A DNA stretch of 64,000 bases from Acanthosepion esculentum (Eukaryota > Mollusca > Cephalopoda > Sepiida > Sepiidae). The notes under the pieces were generated by a model. The model had not been told where the DNA came from and ran no database searches. It was given only the letters and a program-made list of their open reading frames with translations. How positions within the stretch are numbered: the stretch's first letter is position 1; each line of letters opens with the position of its first letter. Below, one piece after another: positions 23,395-36,699 of the stretch. The DNA lies in assembly GCA_964036315.1 (NCBI GenBank), contig OZ038488.1:69718342-69782341 (forward strand), written 5' to 3'. A program made the translations under genes and the position numbers.

Positions 23395-23823
23395 GCCATT
23401 TTAATAGAAGTCAAATTTTTTGTCATTTAAATTGTTCTGTAAAGACAAGAACAAATGAAAATCCAAAGGCGCCAAGTCTGGAGAATATTAAGCTTCTGCA
23501 AGGTGTTTTGTGATATGTGGTCTTGCGTTGTCATTTTTCATCATGACACCTTTTTGACTTGCCAAGATCATCCATTTTTCTGGAACCCAAGTCTCTTCAC
23601 ATGGTAAAAGGCTGTTGACATATGGATTTTCAAACTAATCAATCTCTTCCATTAAAATCTTCAGTTTCTCTACAAAAGAAAGCAGAGGGTCTACATCGAC
23701 ATTAGGAGGTTGCCTAGAGTGTGGTTGACAAAATCTGCTAAACCACATTTTGACCATGTGAAGAGCTGGCACACAATCCAAATAAACCTTTTGAATGTTT
23801 GTCACAGTTCTGACACTCCTTTC
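23395..23823 (-). pseudogene. Mariner-like transposase with a large internal deletion
   Basis: A mariner transposase excises and reinserts its element at TA sites through a DD(D/E) catalytic domain. On the minus strand a single frame runs from 23823. The helix-turn-helix-like start reads RTVTNIQKVYLDC...MVKMWFSRF. It then jumps to the C-terminal domain: the signature DNARPHIT (23515-23532 plus adjacent codons), followed by YSPDLAP and DFHLFLSLQNNLN. In-frame stops lie near the middle, just before YSPDLAP and near the end. At about 140 codons against roughly 340 in the intact family, much of the catalytic core including its first Asp is missing. No terminal repeats were identified. Confidence 0.85.
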
Positions 23824-25221
23824 TGAAATTCATGGATCATAATATGGAAAAAGTGAAACTTTTCATACTCCATTTTTAAGGCATTTATTTGTGGACAAAA
23901 CATCAACATCCAACAAAGTCTGACTTGCAAATAAACAATGTAAGATTAAATCTAGAACACACCAGAAATTGGCACCAAAACAAGCACCAGCATCAAATTG
24001 TAGCCATTTTATATTAACAATGAAAATCAGACATAAACTTTTGCAATGATCTGATAATTTCAAGAAACTTCCTATATATGGGTATGAGGTTAAAAAAAGT
24101 ACCTATATCAACTGTTTCTGATCTGATATAAGCTTCCAAAAATTGGTATGAATTCAACAAAATTCATACAATTCAATGTGAACTACTTGAGATTTACTAT
24201 TGAAAAGAAAAGCTTGCAAAAACATGCAGAAATCATTCATTATAAAATTCAGCAATAGAAGCCATATCTTGTGATTCTAAAAATCAATAGAAATAGACGA
24301 ATGAAAGTTTTTCAGAATGTGATCGAGGCATCGCTTTAGCCTAAGGCGTAGTTTAAACTACAACAAAACAAGGCAAATATGAAAAACTTATTCCACCACA
24401 ATATTCACTTAAAGCAAGCTAGGACATATCCAGGTATCTGTAACCTGAAACAGTCATTCTAAATTTGTCATGTTGTCACTGGAGCATAAGACACACTATA
24501 ACCTGACCTGAGATAAAAGCAAAACTGAAAAGCCTATTCTGAGCAGAAATATTCCTGTACAAAAAGAATGTAAATACATATGATACAATCATAATTACAG
24601 TGGTAGGACATAAGACAGGAACAACATGTAAAAATGGTGGTCAACTGTATTCTTCAAAGAAAACGTCATTGACAAAAAGTGATACAAGTGGGAAATAATG
24701 ACTTCTATATGGCAACTGAAATTCAAAATTCATAATCTTTGGCAATTATGCTGTCATCTTTGATCATATAAATGCCAAGCTATGGCAATCAAGTGAATGA
24801 GAAAATAGCAATGTACTTGAATTGAGGGAAGTTAACATCAAAATAAAATTTTATTCTTGTGATGAAGTGAAAAAAATGAGGCTAAAAAGATAAAAAGAAA
24901 AATTTCTTAAAAGAAAGTCAGTCAAAATGAAGCAATGAAATATCAGGTCAACATTGAAAATCAATAAAAACATCTCATCACAATAGATAAGAACAAATAC
25001 AGGTTTAAGAGGAAAAAAGAAACCAAAAGTTACCAGATAGGAATATAGGACATCTCTTTCAAATTTAAATTCATATGATTTCTAATTTACAACTGCATAT
25101 GTAAAGATAAAAATGAAATTGTGTGTTCACTACTAAACATGTGACCTCATTTTGCAGGGTTTACCATACAGTAGGCATATTCTTGATACCTACTAAAAGG
25201 AGCAAATATGAAATAGGAAGT
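23824..25221. other. AT-rich unassigned DNA
   Basis: The start may include N-terminal flank of the mariner remnant. Nothing else was recognised. Confidence 0.4.
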
Positions 25222-25265
25222 TAGGGAGAGCCATGGTTGCTCATATCCTAAAGGGACACAGTATA
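25222..25265 (+). repeat. RTE-like LINE or SINE 3' tail fragment
   Basis: 'gagagccatggttgctcata' followed by 'cctaaagggacacag' matches the LINE 3' end. Only the tail is visible. Confidence 0.65.
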
Positions 25266-25445
25266 TAAAAGAACAATAACCTTACCAATAAAGAATTTTA
25301 CATATTTCTTAGCCAACTTAGCTTTCATATTTCCTTACTGTATCATAAAAATATTAAAACCATAAATTTTACAAACATTATTATCTAACAAAATTCAAAC
25401 AGGAAAAAAGGTGTTTTAAATCATTAAATATATGGTTCAGATTAA

Positions 25446-25480
25446 TAGTAGTAGTAGTAGTAGCAGCAGCAGCAGCAGTA
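25446..25480. repeat. (AGT)n(AGC)n trinucleotide repeat
   Basis: About six AGT units pass directly into about five AGC units. Confidence 0.9.
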
Positions 25481-26914
25481 TCTCTCAGGTCTTATGTGAA
25501 GTTGCGAAATCTGGTAGCTTAATGTTTACCGAGATTCTTAAGATTCCCAATACTTCTAACTCAATAATATTGTAATATTAAATATAAATAAAGAGAGGTA
25601 TTCTATGCCATTGAACATGGTAACTGTTTATTGTAAGAAGAGAGGATGAGAGAAAGCCAGATACAAAGAATGAAATAACAGATATATTCAAATGACATCT
25701 TCAAGTTCATGCTCTCTATGAAAAGTTTTCAGTATGATGTATGGTAATTTTATAAGCAGCAATACAAAATAAATCAACCATAAGACTGTTGAAGAGACTC
25801 AGTGACTGAGCCAATAGCATCAAATTAGCAATAGATAAATAAGAGTAATATTTTTCACCTTAATACTTGAAATATTCCACATATTCAATTTAAAAATCAA
25901 ATTGTATATCAAATTAATTGACAGGTTTCTTTTTGGATAATAAATGGCTAAGTTTAGTCTGACAATCAACTGAGATAAAATTTCATATTGGAAGATTAGA
26001 TTAGTGTATATAGAAGTGGGGTTTAATGGACAGAACTAATGACTTGCTTTTATACCAACAATAAAACATTTTTGTTCTGATGTCATATTGCTCTCATGAG
26101 CAAAAAGAAATGAATTCAGTCAAATGATCAGATGTTTGTTTTTTCCCCCCTGAAATCTCCAATTGCTTAATAAAAGAATAAGGAAGAACTTTAAGAACTT
26201 TACACATTTCACTGCCACCAACTTCTGCCATGTACTTCAATTTAGACATCATAAGTGTGGGTCAACTAAACCATCCACTCAAACCAGTAACATCAAGACA
26301 ATATAATCAAGATACTGGCAACATGTGTCTTTCCTTCCCAACTCCTCACCCAGGCATCTGGTAATGGAAGTAGATACTCATGGCAGCCAAAATTCAGCAT
26401 ATGCACAGGAAGGCACACCCGTCCCTCAAGGGAGAAAAAACGCTACACTAACTGGGACGTTCTTATTCACAGACACTGATTAACCCCATTGTACAGTAGA
26501 TTAAATTGTGTGTATGTGTGTGCATGTGTCTGTGCACATTTGTTTCAGGATCTGTAGAACATTTAATGGCTTGGATCCAAATTATTTTTGGCATCTTGTG
26601 ATCAGCCAGATGCCAGACTGCACCTCCTCTTGATGTTTTGGAGAGAGACGAGAACATCATTTTGGTTGGTCATTGCAAGCTTCAGTGGCAGCAGCTACAG
26701 TTCATATAACTGGTTATGTTTCATTATCTAATACTTTCCAAATAGAAGGATTTATTGGCATTATATAAAAAGTACTCTAAAGTCACCACAACATGGAGAT
26801 GCAAAGAATAAGGTCAATACACATATGTAAACTATTATAAAAATAACAACAAATACTGATTAATTTTCTTTATCATTTTGTTATTTTTTAACACCATGAT
26901 TTAAGCCAAACTAT
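25481..26914. other. Unassigned DNA
   Basis: The part at 26330-26700 is somewhat less AT-rich than its surroundings, with an interrupted (GT)n near 26506-26535. No known family was recognised. A 65-aa minus-strand frame there has no recognisable domain. Confidence 0.4.
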
Positions 26915-27300
26915 TTTTTAATCATTTTGCCCCAAGGAAGATGATAAAGCCACTAAGACATAAGGGGTTACTGGAGTGAAAGAATCTGAAAATAATATTG
27001 AGAAGAGGGGACAATAAAAGAACAGTGTTCAAGGAGACAGGTGATGATTGGCATTGCATTTAAAATTTTGGAGACCTTAGCTGACAGGAAAGCAAGAAAC
27101 TGTAAGAGACTTTTACAAGCAAGAAGTGTAAGAGAAGAAACTTAGAATTTATGGTTACACCTAGCAATTCCAACTGTGAAATGAGACCTAGTTGCCAATC
27201 TAGTACTACACTTAAATTAGTGAAATTGAAGAATCAAAGAGGAGAGCTCATTAGAACAATTACCATAAACCAGGAACACCAACCTTCTGATCCTACAAAT
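26915..27300 (+). repeat. R1 interspersed repeat, longest copy
   Basis: It starts with the shared module (about 26915-26990, 'aaggggttactggagtgaaa') and continues with 'gacaataaaagaacag', 'gattggcattgcattta', 'caagcaagaagtgtaagaga' and 'agaacaattaccat'. All these blocks recur in the same order at 57480-57815. No open frame or tRNA-like boxes were seen, so the class is unknown. Confidence 0.75.
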
Positions 27301-28691
27301 CTTTCGTTCTTTCACTGATTTCCTGGCTTCATGAATTACCATTTTGTTAGAAACACTTCTCTTTGAATTCCTGATTTACCACTTACTTTTATGTCATCCT
27401 GAAGTTGAGGTCAATTTGGTTAGTATTTTATCATGACCCATATTTCCTTCCAGTTACATCTCCTTGTTTTGTAGTTTCTAGCTGGTTAATTATAGGAGAA
27501 TGTGGAGGTAGATTTACATATGATGGTTCTGCTGGTATCAACAAGTCTACAGAGTATTTTGTTACAATAATTCCTTTTAAAGTACTACAACTACTACTAA
27601 TAACACTGTTTGAGTAAATAATATTATGGAGTTAGGTTAAGTAGAAGTAACCATTTGAGATAAAATTATAGCCAAGGGTAGTAAGCAATGAAGATAAAAT
27701 TAACCTATGGAAAATCATAAGATTCAAGGCAATTTTTTAACCTTAAAAAAATCTTTAACAACATATGATACATTTTGAATTGCTAGAATTATAAGGAAGT
27801 TGATTCCATCATTTCATGTTTGATTTTTCCAGATCAAATAAAATGAGTTGCAGTTAATAAACATTCTCTACAAATATTGAGAAAAAAAAAGCTACAAACC
27901 TTTTTCTTTCAAAGTCAAAGGGTCTGTTTTATGATTAGATACTTACATATTTCCCACTGCTATCAGTGGTCAGTTTTCAAATGCAAGTAAATGCCAAGGT
28001 TTCAAATACTGATTTTCAAGTAATCACTATCCACTTGGAACGTTTGATACAATAGAATCCTCCCATCCCACATATCCCACTTTATTTGGCCTTGCACCAG
28101 ACATAGCTGAGCTTAGTAAATATCAAAAAATATATTCTCAAAAACTTTTACAATCCACGCGATGAATTTTAAAACTTGAACACTTGCCATCATACTATCA
28201 CTGAACATTAAGAAACTTCCACTATTTCAGAGTTGTTTATTTAACAGAACAAATCAATAGGGAAAAAGCACAAATGATTTGTACAAAGTTGCTCATAAGA
28301 AAAACTTTATTCTACTTAGAGGTTAAGCTGTGTAAATTAAGGACTCTAAAATCGAGATACATGCACTTATCAATTTTCCAATTCTATGGAGGTTATCCAT
28401 TGGAGTGTTGTAAAATAAGATCATTTATAAATTATGCAGACCACAACTTATGCTGAAAACTTAATTATAGAGATGGAGCTTTTCATGTTTGGTCACCTAT
28501 ACATAGTACTAATACATTAGCTGCAAACAAATCTATTTAACCACCAGTCCCCTTTTTGTTAATGTGTGCCAGATTATATACATGCAAGGGGGTGCTGAAA
28601 ACTCCTTGGCTGAGAAACCTTTAAAAGCAAAATAAAAAATATATATGATGTTTAAGTTTCGTCAGTTGTTCTGATTTTGGCTAATTCACAC
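27301..28691. other. AT-rich unassigned DNA
   Basis: No supported feature. Confidence 0.4.
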
Positions 28692-28692
28692 C

Positions 28693-28751
<59 letters not shown>
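28692..28751. repeat. (TG)n(TA)n compound microsatellite
   Basis: A TG run of about 20 bp is followed by a TA run of about 39 bp, abutting the tRNA-Ser-like repeat. Confidence 0.95.
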
Positions 28752-28754
<3 letters not shown>

Positions 28755-29095
28755 CCTGAATATTTTGAGAAATCTTGTTAGAAAAATATGCACCCTCTGG
28801 CAAGATTCAAACCTGTGTCCCCTAGGGGAAACTGTCATTAGATCTGATGTGACTTAGACCAACTTTGTTTAATCAGAAGGTTCTACATGGCAAAGCCCAA
28901 ATAGTGCTTTTGAACACATACTACCCAATTCTCAAAATATGCATGTCTGCTGTTTTGTATCCTAACATAAACAAAGACATTTTTCTTTTTTTAGGAAATG
29001 GATCAAAACTGACAAACTTTTAATTTATTTGTTTAAACATTTTATTTTTTTTAATGAATGGATACTCATATTCGAGTACATGCTTCATTCTCATT
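28752..29095 (-). repeat. tRNA-Ser-like repeat (S2), single-unit copy
   Basis: It is the same sequence as the 47.2-47.7 kb tandem repeat. From left to right it carries 'cagcctgaatatt', the tRNA-like segment (B box on minus 'ggtttgaatct', about 28803-28813), 'gcttttgaacacata', 'tcctaacataaacaaagaca' and 'ggatactcatattcgagta'. The last block is the start of the next unit in the tandem copy, so this was probably also part of an array. Confidence 0.75.
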
Positions 29096-30359
29096 TATCT
29101 CACTAAGTTTGAAATTAGTGTTGAAACTTATATATTTACTGTAAAAATCAAAAGGTTTGATTGAGCACACTTGAAAAGAAAAAAATAGTAAAAAAAAAAA
29201 TTACATAATCAGAAGAAATAAATTTAATCATTTTACGGAACCCTTTAATTTAAATATGAAATTACTTTTTTCAACAAAAATGTCTTTGAACTTTTTCAAA
29301 TTTTCAGATTAAAAGAAAATTGGTACTTTTTGAATAAGATTCACATCTTTCATTAAAAATTGTTTGTTTGAACTTCTATAATTTGATGAATTCATTTTAG
29401 TTTAATCAGTTGGAAATGTACATCCAAAGAATAAAATTGAACAGAATAAAGAGTGCTGAAAACATGTGACAGGAAAAAAGAAGAATGGCAAAGCAATGGC
29501 TCATACAGTTGAGCATCAACTTTCCATTTAATGATGGTTTTCAAATGTTCTAGTTTTTAAATAATTATGATCTTTTAAAAACCTACATTTTGGTTAGACA
29601 GAGATTTCAATTCTTTTGTGCACACCACCAGAATCAACAAAAATAGTTAAGACAAATCTATTAGAACTATGATTCTCAACTTTTTCTTGTCTACACACTC
29701 TTTTTTACTTGATTTCAGAACATGATTTCCTATTTCTAAGGTTGTTTGACTCAAAAGTACATTGCCAAATTGTAATTTGTAGAAAGATCAATATTCTAAC
29801 AATCTGAATATACTAACAGATTTGTTCCAATTTCCCAGTAGAATCCTCCAATTAGAAATGCTTACTTTTTGAATTTAGAATTTGTTGAAATTTCATTCAT
29901 ATTTTGTTTTGATAATGAAGTCTGCTGTAGTAATAACATCAAAAAAGGCATCTTTGATTAAGCCATTCTTCAACTTTTGTCAGGTGAACTATAAGAAGAA
30001 AAATGACTTATGAATTATTCACCTGACAAAACCTTAAGAATAAATGAGCCCCCAAATTATTTTAATAAGAATATGAAGGAGTTCAATTATCCAAAGAAAA
30101 TTTGAAATGCTAATGACCCCTCAAAGTTATAAACAAAGTCTTCTGAGAAAAACAAAAAAAAGGGAGAGAGAGTGAGAACACAGAAATCATTTTGTGAAGT
30201 TGTGTAAAATAAAAATGGCCCAAGAATATTAAAGTCTGTCTAATCAGAGATAAAAGATGAACAAACCAAATATAAACAAGAGATTTAACAGAACGTAATG
30301 AAGGTAGGCGGAAAAAGATTTAGAAATAGCCAATAATGAAAACAAACTGATTTCAATCC
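29096..30359. other. AT-rich unassigned DNA with a 14-bp hairpin
   Basis: A perfect 14-bp inverted repeat ('ttttgtcaggtgaa' at 29976-29989 and its complement at 30018-30031) is present. No gene was recognised. Confidence 0.45.
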
Positions 30360-30800
30360 AGAGAGAGAAAAGTAGATGATTATAAAGGTAAGAGAAATTT
30401 GCTCAAAAATTTGTGAATTTTTAAAAAAAAATAAGAGTAAATACAGAGAGCTTGAGGGAGAGATGTAGAATAAAGACCAAGGAGAGAATTAGAAAGAATA
30501 ATAGAAATAAAAGCAGCAGGGATGGCTACAATGGAGAAAGACAAACTATAAAGGAACGAGTAAGGGGAGTTGAGAAAAGTCAAACGGGATATAACCGATT
30601 GCAAAGCAGCAATAATAATAATTATAATATTAATGAAGAGGAGGAGGTATGAAAGCAGAGGAAGCAGGAAGAAGTGTTTCTTAAAGTTAAGAGTACCTGG
30701 CCAGTGCCCAGAGAGATAGAATTGTAGATAGTCCAAAAAGAAAAGAGGTGCTGGCTTAAGTCCAGATGAACATAATTTAAATGATGGACAGACAAACACG
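30360..30800. other. Purine-rich stretch on the + strand
   Basis: Long A/G-rich sequence with few T or C. The 160-aa minus-strand frame at 30380-30862 consists of the hydrophobic and Ser/Leu-rich translation expected from antisense purine-rich DNA. It has no recognisable motif and is not called a gene. Confidence 0.5.
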
Positions 30801-30897
30801 TAGGTGGACAGAAAAAAATTATGAGTCATAGCTAAACTGGAAAAGATAGAACTATTGCTCATAAAGTAGCCAATAAGTTGTATTAATGTTTACTGAA

Positions 30898-30898
<1 letters not shown>

Positions 30899-30971
<73 letters not shown>
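30899..30971. repeat. (GT)n microsatellite, about 73 bp
   Basis: A perfect GT run followed by 'gcatatgcacacac'. The 62-64 aa frames over it are artefacts. Confidence 0.97.
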
Positions 30972-30972
<1 letters not shown>

Positions 30973-32576
30973 ATATGCACACACTCAGTTAAAATCTTTG
31001 GCACATTATATAAAAACAGTAACAAGAATTTTAGGGAGTCTATTTGGCAGACATTTTATTCAAGTGGCAATAAACAATAAAAAATAAAATAAAATTAAAA
31101 AAGAAGCCTGGATTCTTGTCCTTGGTATGCAGACAGGAAATATTAGATTCAAAGTGAAGCCAAATACAATGAGAATATCTTGATAAAAATTTAGGTGAAA
31201 AAAAAAAAAACATACAAACACCAAATTTAGCAATAAAAAAAGAAAAAAAAGCAGTAGATAAAAATTTAGGATATGGATGTATATGAAATACAAGGAATGC
31301 CATCTGGTATTTAACAAATCTGTTACAAAATAATAGTTATGGAAATGGACTTATACTTGCTTGATTGGTTAGATAGTTGTGCAATCATCACCAACAGTCA
31401 ATTTAAAACCCAAGCTCAAAACCAGAACAAAAATGATTCAAGGTACAAAAGCCACAACATTTGGGAAATTGATGCAACACAATTTTTTTTAACCTCCACT
31501 TTGACAAAATGCCAGGCAAAGTTTTGTAAATATTTGGGCATGCTTGGTGGCTTAGATAGTTGCATATTCCCAAATGACATAAGACAATTTAATATTTGGA
31601 ATGATGGTTTTCAAGGCAAGCAAACTCACCACTTGAAAGATTGGCACAATACATTCTCTCTACTCTAATTTTACATCATTTGGTTTTATATCATATTAAA
31701 CATAGTAGATTTATAGATCTTAATTTGATAACTTAAACTGAGTGAGCTGATCAGTAGGTATTATAAAAAATTTAAAATAAAAAAAAACTTAGAAAGTGGA
31801 TGCAGAAAGGTTCTTGGCCTGACAAATAAGTTCTTCTATAAATATCCTTATATTTGGTCATTTGGTTAGATTTTATGAACCGAGTTAAGCCAATAACTCT
31901 TTACTAACCCCTTGTATATATAAAAATCAAAAGAAAAAATTTAAATGACTAAATGTAAATAAAAAATACAAGCAGAATAATTCACAGTTTAAAATTGCAT
32001 ACAACGTGAATGTTCTTGCAAGTATATAATAGCGATAAGGAATATGATCAACCAAGCTAAACTAATTTCTTCTTCATGCATATTATTTGATAAAGAATTG
32101 AGTTACCTAAAACAATCATTTATCAATAAGAGTCTCCAAAACAACATTTTCAGTAAAACTGGCACAAATAAAAATAAAAACTATGAAAATGCATCCTAAT
32201 TATAAACATATATAATTTATAGGAAACAAAAAAAAAAAAAAACTTGTCCGCAAAGCTATGCAACTTCTAATGGACTAATAATTTTCTTTTTAATTTCAAA
32301 TCCCTACCTTATATATTATTTTAAATCACTCAGCTTGACATCACTTGGATTTAATTCACAAATTTAAATAAAAAAAAATTATATTTCTTAAAAATACAAA
32401 GATATAATTAGAACTTTTCTCTAATGGAACTGATAGTATTAATGATCATAATGATGACAAACAATGGTCAAAAGTATGAAACAAAATGACAGTATCTTCA
32501 TAAATTAAACTCACTGGAAAAATATAATAAAATAATTTAATCAACAGGCTTTATGAGTTGAATTCAATAAAAATAT
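30972..32576. other. AT-rich unassigned DNA
   Basis: The 109-aa frame at 31339-31668 has no recognised domain and no homology I can name. It could be chance, since it is flanked by non-coding sequence with no visible splice or promoter context. Confidence 0.4.

Positions 32577-32631
<55 letters not shown>
32577..32631. repeat. (TA)n microsatellite
   Basis: A TA run of about 54 bp. Confidence 0.95.
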
Positions 32632-32638
<7 letters not shown>

Positions 32639-35600
32639 ATCAGAATGTGCAACTGAAAAAAAAAACGCTTATTCAAAATTAATACAATCCTAAACATCAT
32701 AAATATTTAAATCTACATCTTAGAGCCTTTTAAATCAATTCAGAGTTCACAGTGAAGAGTTACTCCCCTTGAAGTAAAATAAACTTGATAAAATAAATAA
32801 AAAATTACACTGAGAAATGAATCGGATATTATGGCAATGACACAAACTAAGTGATAACGTAACAGTAATGCTTTAAAAACATTTGACAAAAAACATAGAT
32901 CAGGTAAGTATATGACCTCAAGGGGTGACATGTACAAAAAGACTGTAAGGATACAAATGGTGATTATCTCCCTTTTGTTGAGTTGAAGTCACTTGGGTCA
33001 CATTATGACTGCATAGTGACAAAAGTGGTTACTTAATCAGTTAACTGCTTGGAGCCAAGACACATGAGTTGCTACTTCTGCCAAGGGCCAGCCAGCTGCC
33101 ACATGGTGCAGCTTACATGCCCATGCCAACATTTTCCTATGGAAATATATCTTCACCAGATATAGAAACTATCTCTGGTTTACAGTCCTAAATTTGAGAA
33201 AAGTTCATGACTTGAAAGGAATATATGCTCGCTAGTGACATAGCAAATAAATCGGATCCGCTTGAATCCGGAATCCTAAATATGGCTTCTCCAGAAACAC
33301 AGAAGAATCTCTGGCAGCTCCAATTGCTGTTTGGAATTATTACAATTAAGACCCTGTCTTTTCATTTCCTGCTTGTTGTATAAGCAAGTGCTGTAGTTAC
33401 TCTGTATGGAACATCTGTAAATATGTATATATAATTTTGTATATGACTTAGCCGTATAAAACTCTGAGAACAAAGCATGTTTGTCATTCCTTTTCTACCA
33501 GCTATTCTGTGTTGCCCATGTAATAAGGGGTTATTATAACATGGATATAATAATGCTAACAATGGGGAAAACAAAAATGAGAGATTATCACTTTCTTCCA
33601 TAGCACACACATTAAGGTTTTAAAAAAAGTTAATTTTAAAAACAAGCCCATCTTTTGCCACAGCACAAGCTAAAACAAATTTATTTTTCACTGTTTAGAT
33701 TGATTTACTGTGAGTCTGCAATGTTGAGTAAAATATACAGAAAAACCCTCCTTTTAAAAGCAGAACATTAGATAATGAAGATAAAAATAAATATCTCAAA
33801 GAAAAATAAAGTACAAAACTCTGAATGATATCCTAAAATTTGTCTCCTTTTCTCTTCATTCTCCGTTGTCACATGATTTATTTTTCTGATTCCTTAGGTC
33901 TGATGGTTCATTACCGTTTAATTAGGTTTCTAATGCTATGCTTGAGAGATTGAAATAATAAATACCATGTCAAAGATAACTATTAGCACAGACAGGTGAA
34001 GTTTGCTGGCATTATATTACATATTTAAGGTTTTAAGTGCAACTACCTTTCTTTTCTTTCTATTTTATAGAAATCATTTCAACTATGTTCTATTTGAAAC
34101 ACAAACAGAACATTTCTGGGTCAAATATGTTTCAAAGATCATCTAAGAAGAAAAAAAAGATCATACCTTCAGCTGGTTCTTTAAATTTTGGAGCAAATAA
34201 CAAAACCTGACCTTATTACACATTATAATTAATCAAATAGTTGTAAAATCTGTGATATCAAAACAATCATAAAAGCAGTTCAATTTTTTATTCAAGTGTA
34301 AAAGAAACTTTAGCAAAAAATATTTTAATTCTGAACTCTCAGAGACTGAAGTCACTCATTAACAAGGGAAACTAATTTCAAACTAAATCAAAAGGTCATT
34401 TCCTATTAGTCAATAAAAACTGTAAAATTTATGATGTTCATATTGTACAAAGACTCAATACAGAGGAATTGATGGTTAACAGAATGAAAATTATTTTGTT
34501 TTGTCATTAACCAATGAAACTTATTGAAGCTTAAATGTTTTATTTCCTTGACTAGAAAGTATATAACTATAACATACCATACAATTTTTACAATGGCATT
34601 TAGCAAATAACTACTCAGCACAATTCATCAAGCAATCTTTGGTATTTGGCTCCCTATCCATAATAATTTGGAGGTTACAGCAATATTTGGGTGTTTTTTT
34701 GTTTTTGTTTTTTTTTGTAGTTTGATCTCATAGACTGGAAAATACAAAAAGTGTACATGCACACATGTGCACCCTAGGAGATACTGAAAAATTCTCAGCC
34801 CAACCCACTTTCTCAAACCATACAAATCAAATTTTTAGCAGGAGGAACTTCTTCGTGACACAAAGAACGTTCTTCATCACCAACATCTGTATATGCACAC
34901 ACACAGAGTATTTGTATACTTATTTAAATTTTATTTGTAAAATTATGTGATATAAATATGAGTAAGAATGCTTGGCCTAGAGATGGCACAAACAATTTAA
35001 AATTGCAAAGGAATTTTTGGTACTTGGGTAAGTTGATGCGGTTATATAATCAGCTTGTAAGAGAAATATTGAGTCCACAAATATTGATTACATTCTATAC
35101 TGTTACAGCCGAAAGCCACTATGAAGCATACCTGTTGAAGGAACAAAGATCAACCTATGCAGACTGAGCAATGATACACGGACCTTTTATTTACTGTCAA
35201 AAACTCATCAATTATCACCTTGACACTAAGTTTCCTCTCTCCCTCACACACACACACACACACACACCTAATATCCTAATTTTTTTCTTCTTACCAACCC
35301 TCATCAATCTTCAACAGACCCAAACCCCATTTGCAATAACAACAAACAGTTAATGTTTGATTTAACTTTCACTGTGTTGACTTGAGGCCCATCAGCAAGG
35401 ATAAAAAAGCTGGCAGATTTGAGATTGAAGCAATTATAAAAATAAAATAAATAAATAAAATACATAATTTTAGAAACACTTCTATCAATGCTACAAAAGA
35501 GGGAGTGGAGTAAACTTGCTGACTGGAGAGAGCTGAGAGCTTTAATAGGATCCAAGAAAGTTACGGTTTCACTTTGATTTACCAACAAAATAAGGGGTGG

Positions 35601-35984
35601 GCTTTGATGTGAAATGAACAGTATAATTTCTTTAAAGTTTCAGTAGTTCTGATCATAATGAGGTGGTGACAAGGTGAATATCTATTAAACTTAATATAAA
35701 ATAGTTTCATACAAGGGCACTATTCTGGTGTACCAAGCAAGGAATAAACTTATTTTTATCTTCAATTTAGACAAAAGAAAAGATTCTGATCATGATCTAA
35801 TTGTCCAAATAATACACTAAATCATATGGCAATCTACATTTACTCAGCTCTTAGTATGACACAAGGCCTAAAACTAATTACATTAATTACAATCTACATT
35901 ATATAATTTTCCCTTAAATTTGATTTCTTATTAAGGATTACTATGGATGGGTGGCATAAGTTATCAGAAAGTAGAATAAATGAT
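32632..35984. other. AT-rich unassigned DNA with one AC microsatellite
   Basis: It contains an (AC)n run at 35244-35268. A slightly GC-richer patch at 33040-33130 has no recognised identity. No gene was found. Confidence 0.4.
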
Positions 35985-36275
35985 CAGTTTTAATTCTGGC
36001 CTCATCTGTTACAGTCACTTTTACACTAATACCCTTTGATAAAGCATAAATCCATCTCTTCTTACCACCTCCAGATATAGGTTAAATAGCAGGGTAGATT
36101 GATCTTTCTAGCCTTGAGTGGCAGCTTGTATAAGAGGACTATTCTGAATTCAGAATTGGAGAAAGCAATGGGAAAATACGACACTATCTTTCTCAATAAG
36201 TCATAGTAATTTGCAAATAAAAAAGAACCTGTGGAGAGCCATGTTCACAGATCCTGAAGGAAGATAGTATTGAAA
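35985..36275 (+). repeat. tRNA-headed SINE (type S1) with LINE-like tail
   Basis: The plus-strand body blocks 'aagcataaatccatctcttc' and 'attctgaattcagaattgga' match other S1 copies in the reverse sense. The 3' end at about 36230-36262, 'gtggagagccatgttcacag' followed by 'atcctgaaggaa', is the LINE tail. The head is highly decayed. Confidence 0.7.
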
Positions 36276-36699
36276 AGAAAAAGAAAAATCATTAACTTCA
36301 AAGAGATTGGAATTTTATAAACATGATTATTTGACATTAGACTTCATCTATTTGCCATGTCACTTAAGGACATGGGCGATTTTTTCCTCAGAATATTATT
36401 ACCAGCCTATTTTTCAGAAGACTTAATATTCAAAGGAAGAAATGTTGGTAATATTTTTGAAGACTAATCTAGACATTTTTGGTGAAAAAAAAAAACAGAA
36501 AACAATGGAGGATGGTTAAAAAAAAGTTCCATTTTAGTTATTTTTGCTCTTCACATATGCTTTATCTATACATCTACTTTGCTCTTCTATGATCTGTTGG
36601 CATTTCTTAAGGAGAAAGAAAGAAGAAGAAAAAAAAACAGCAGTCAGAAAAAAATAGAAGACAATAACTGCTATGCACACAAGTATATGCATACCTGTC
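36276..36699. other. AT-rich unassigned DNA
   Basis: Nothing was recognised. Confidence 0.4.

Noticed and set aside
25446..25480. AGC repeat as a coding polyglutamine or polyserine tract
   Set aside because: No open frame extends on either side.
30380..30862. 160-aa hydrophobic frame on the minus strand
   Set aside because: It is the antisense of purine-rich DNA with no motif, and a comparable + frame overlaps it.
31339..31668. 109-aa frame on the + strand
   Set aside because: No recognised domain or gene context; compatible with chance in sequence of this composition.
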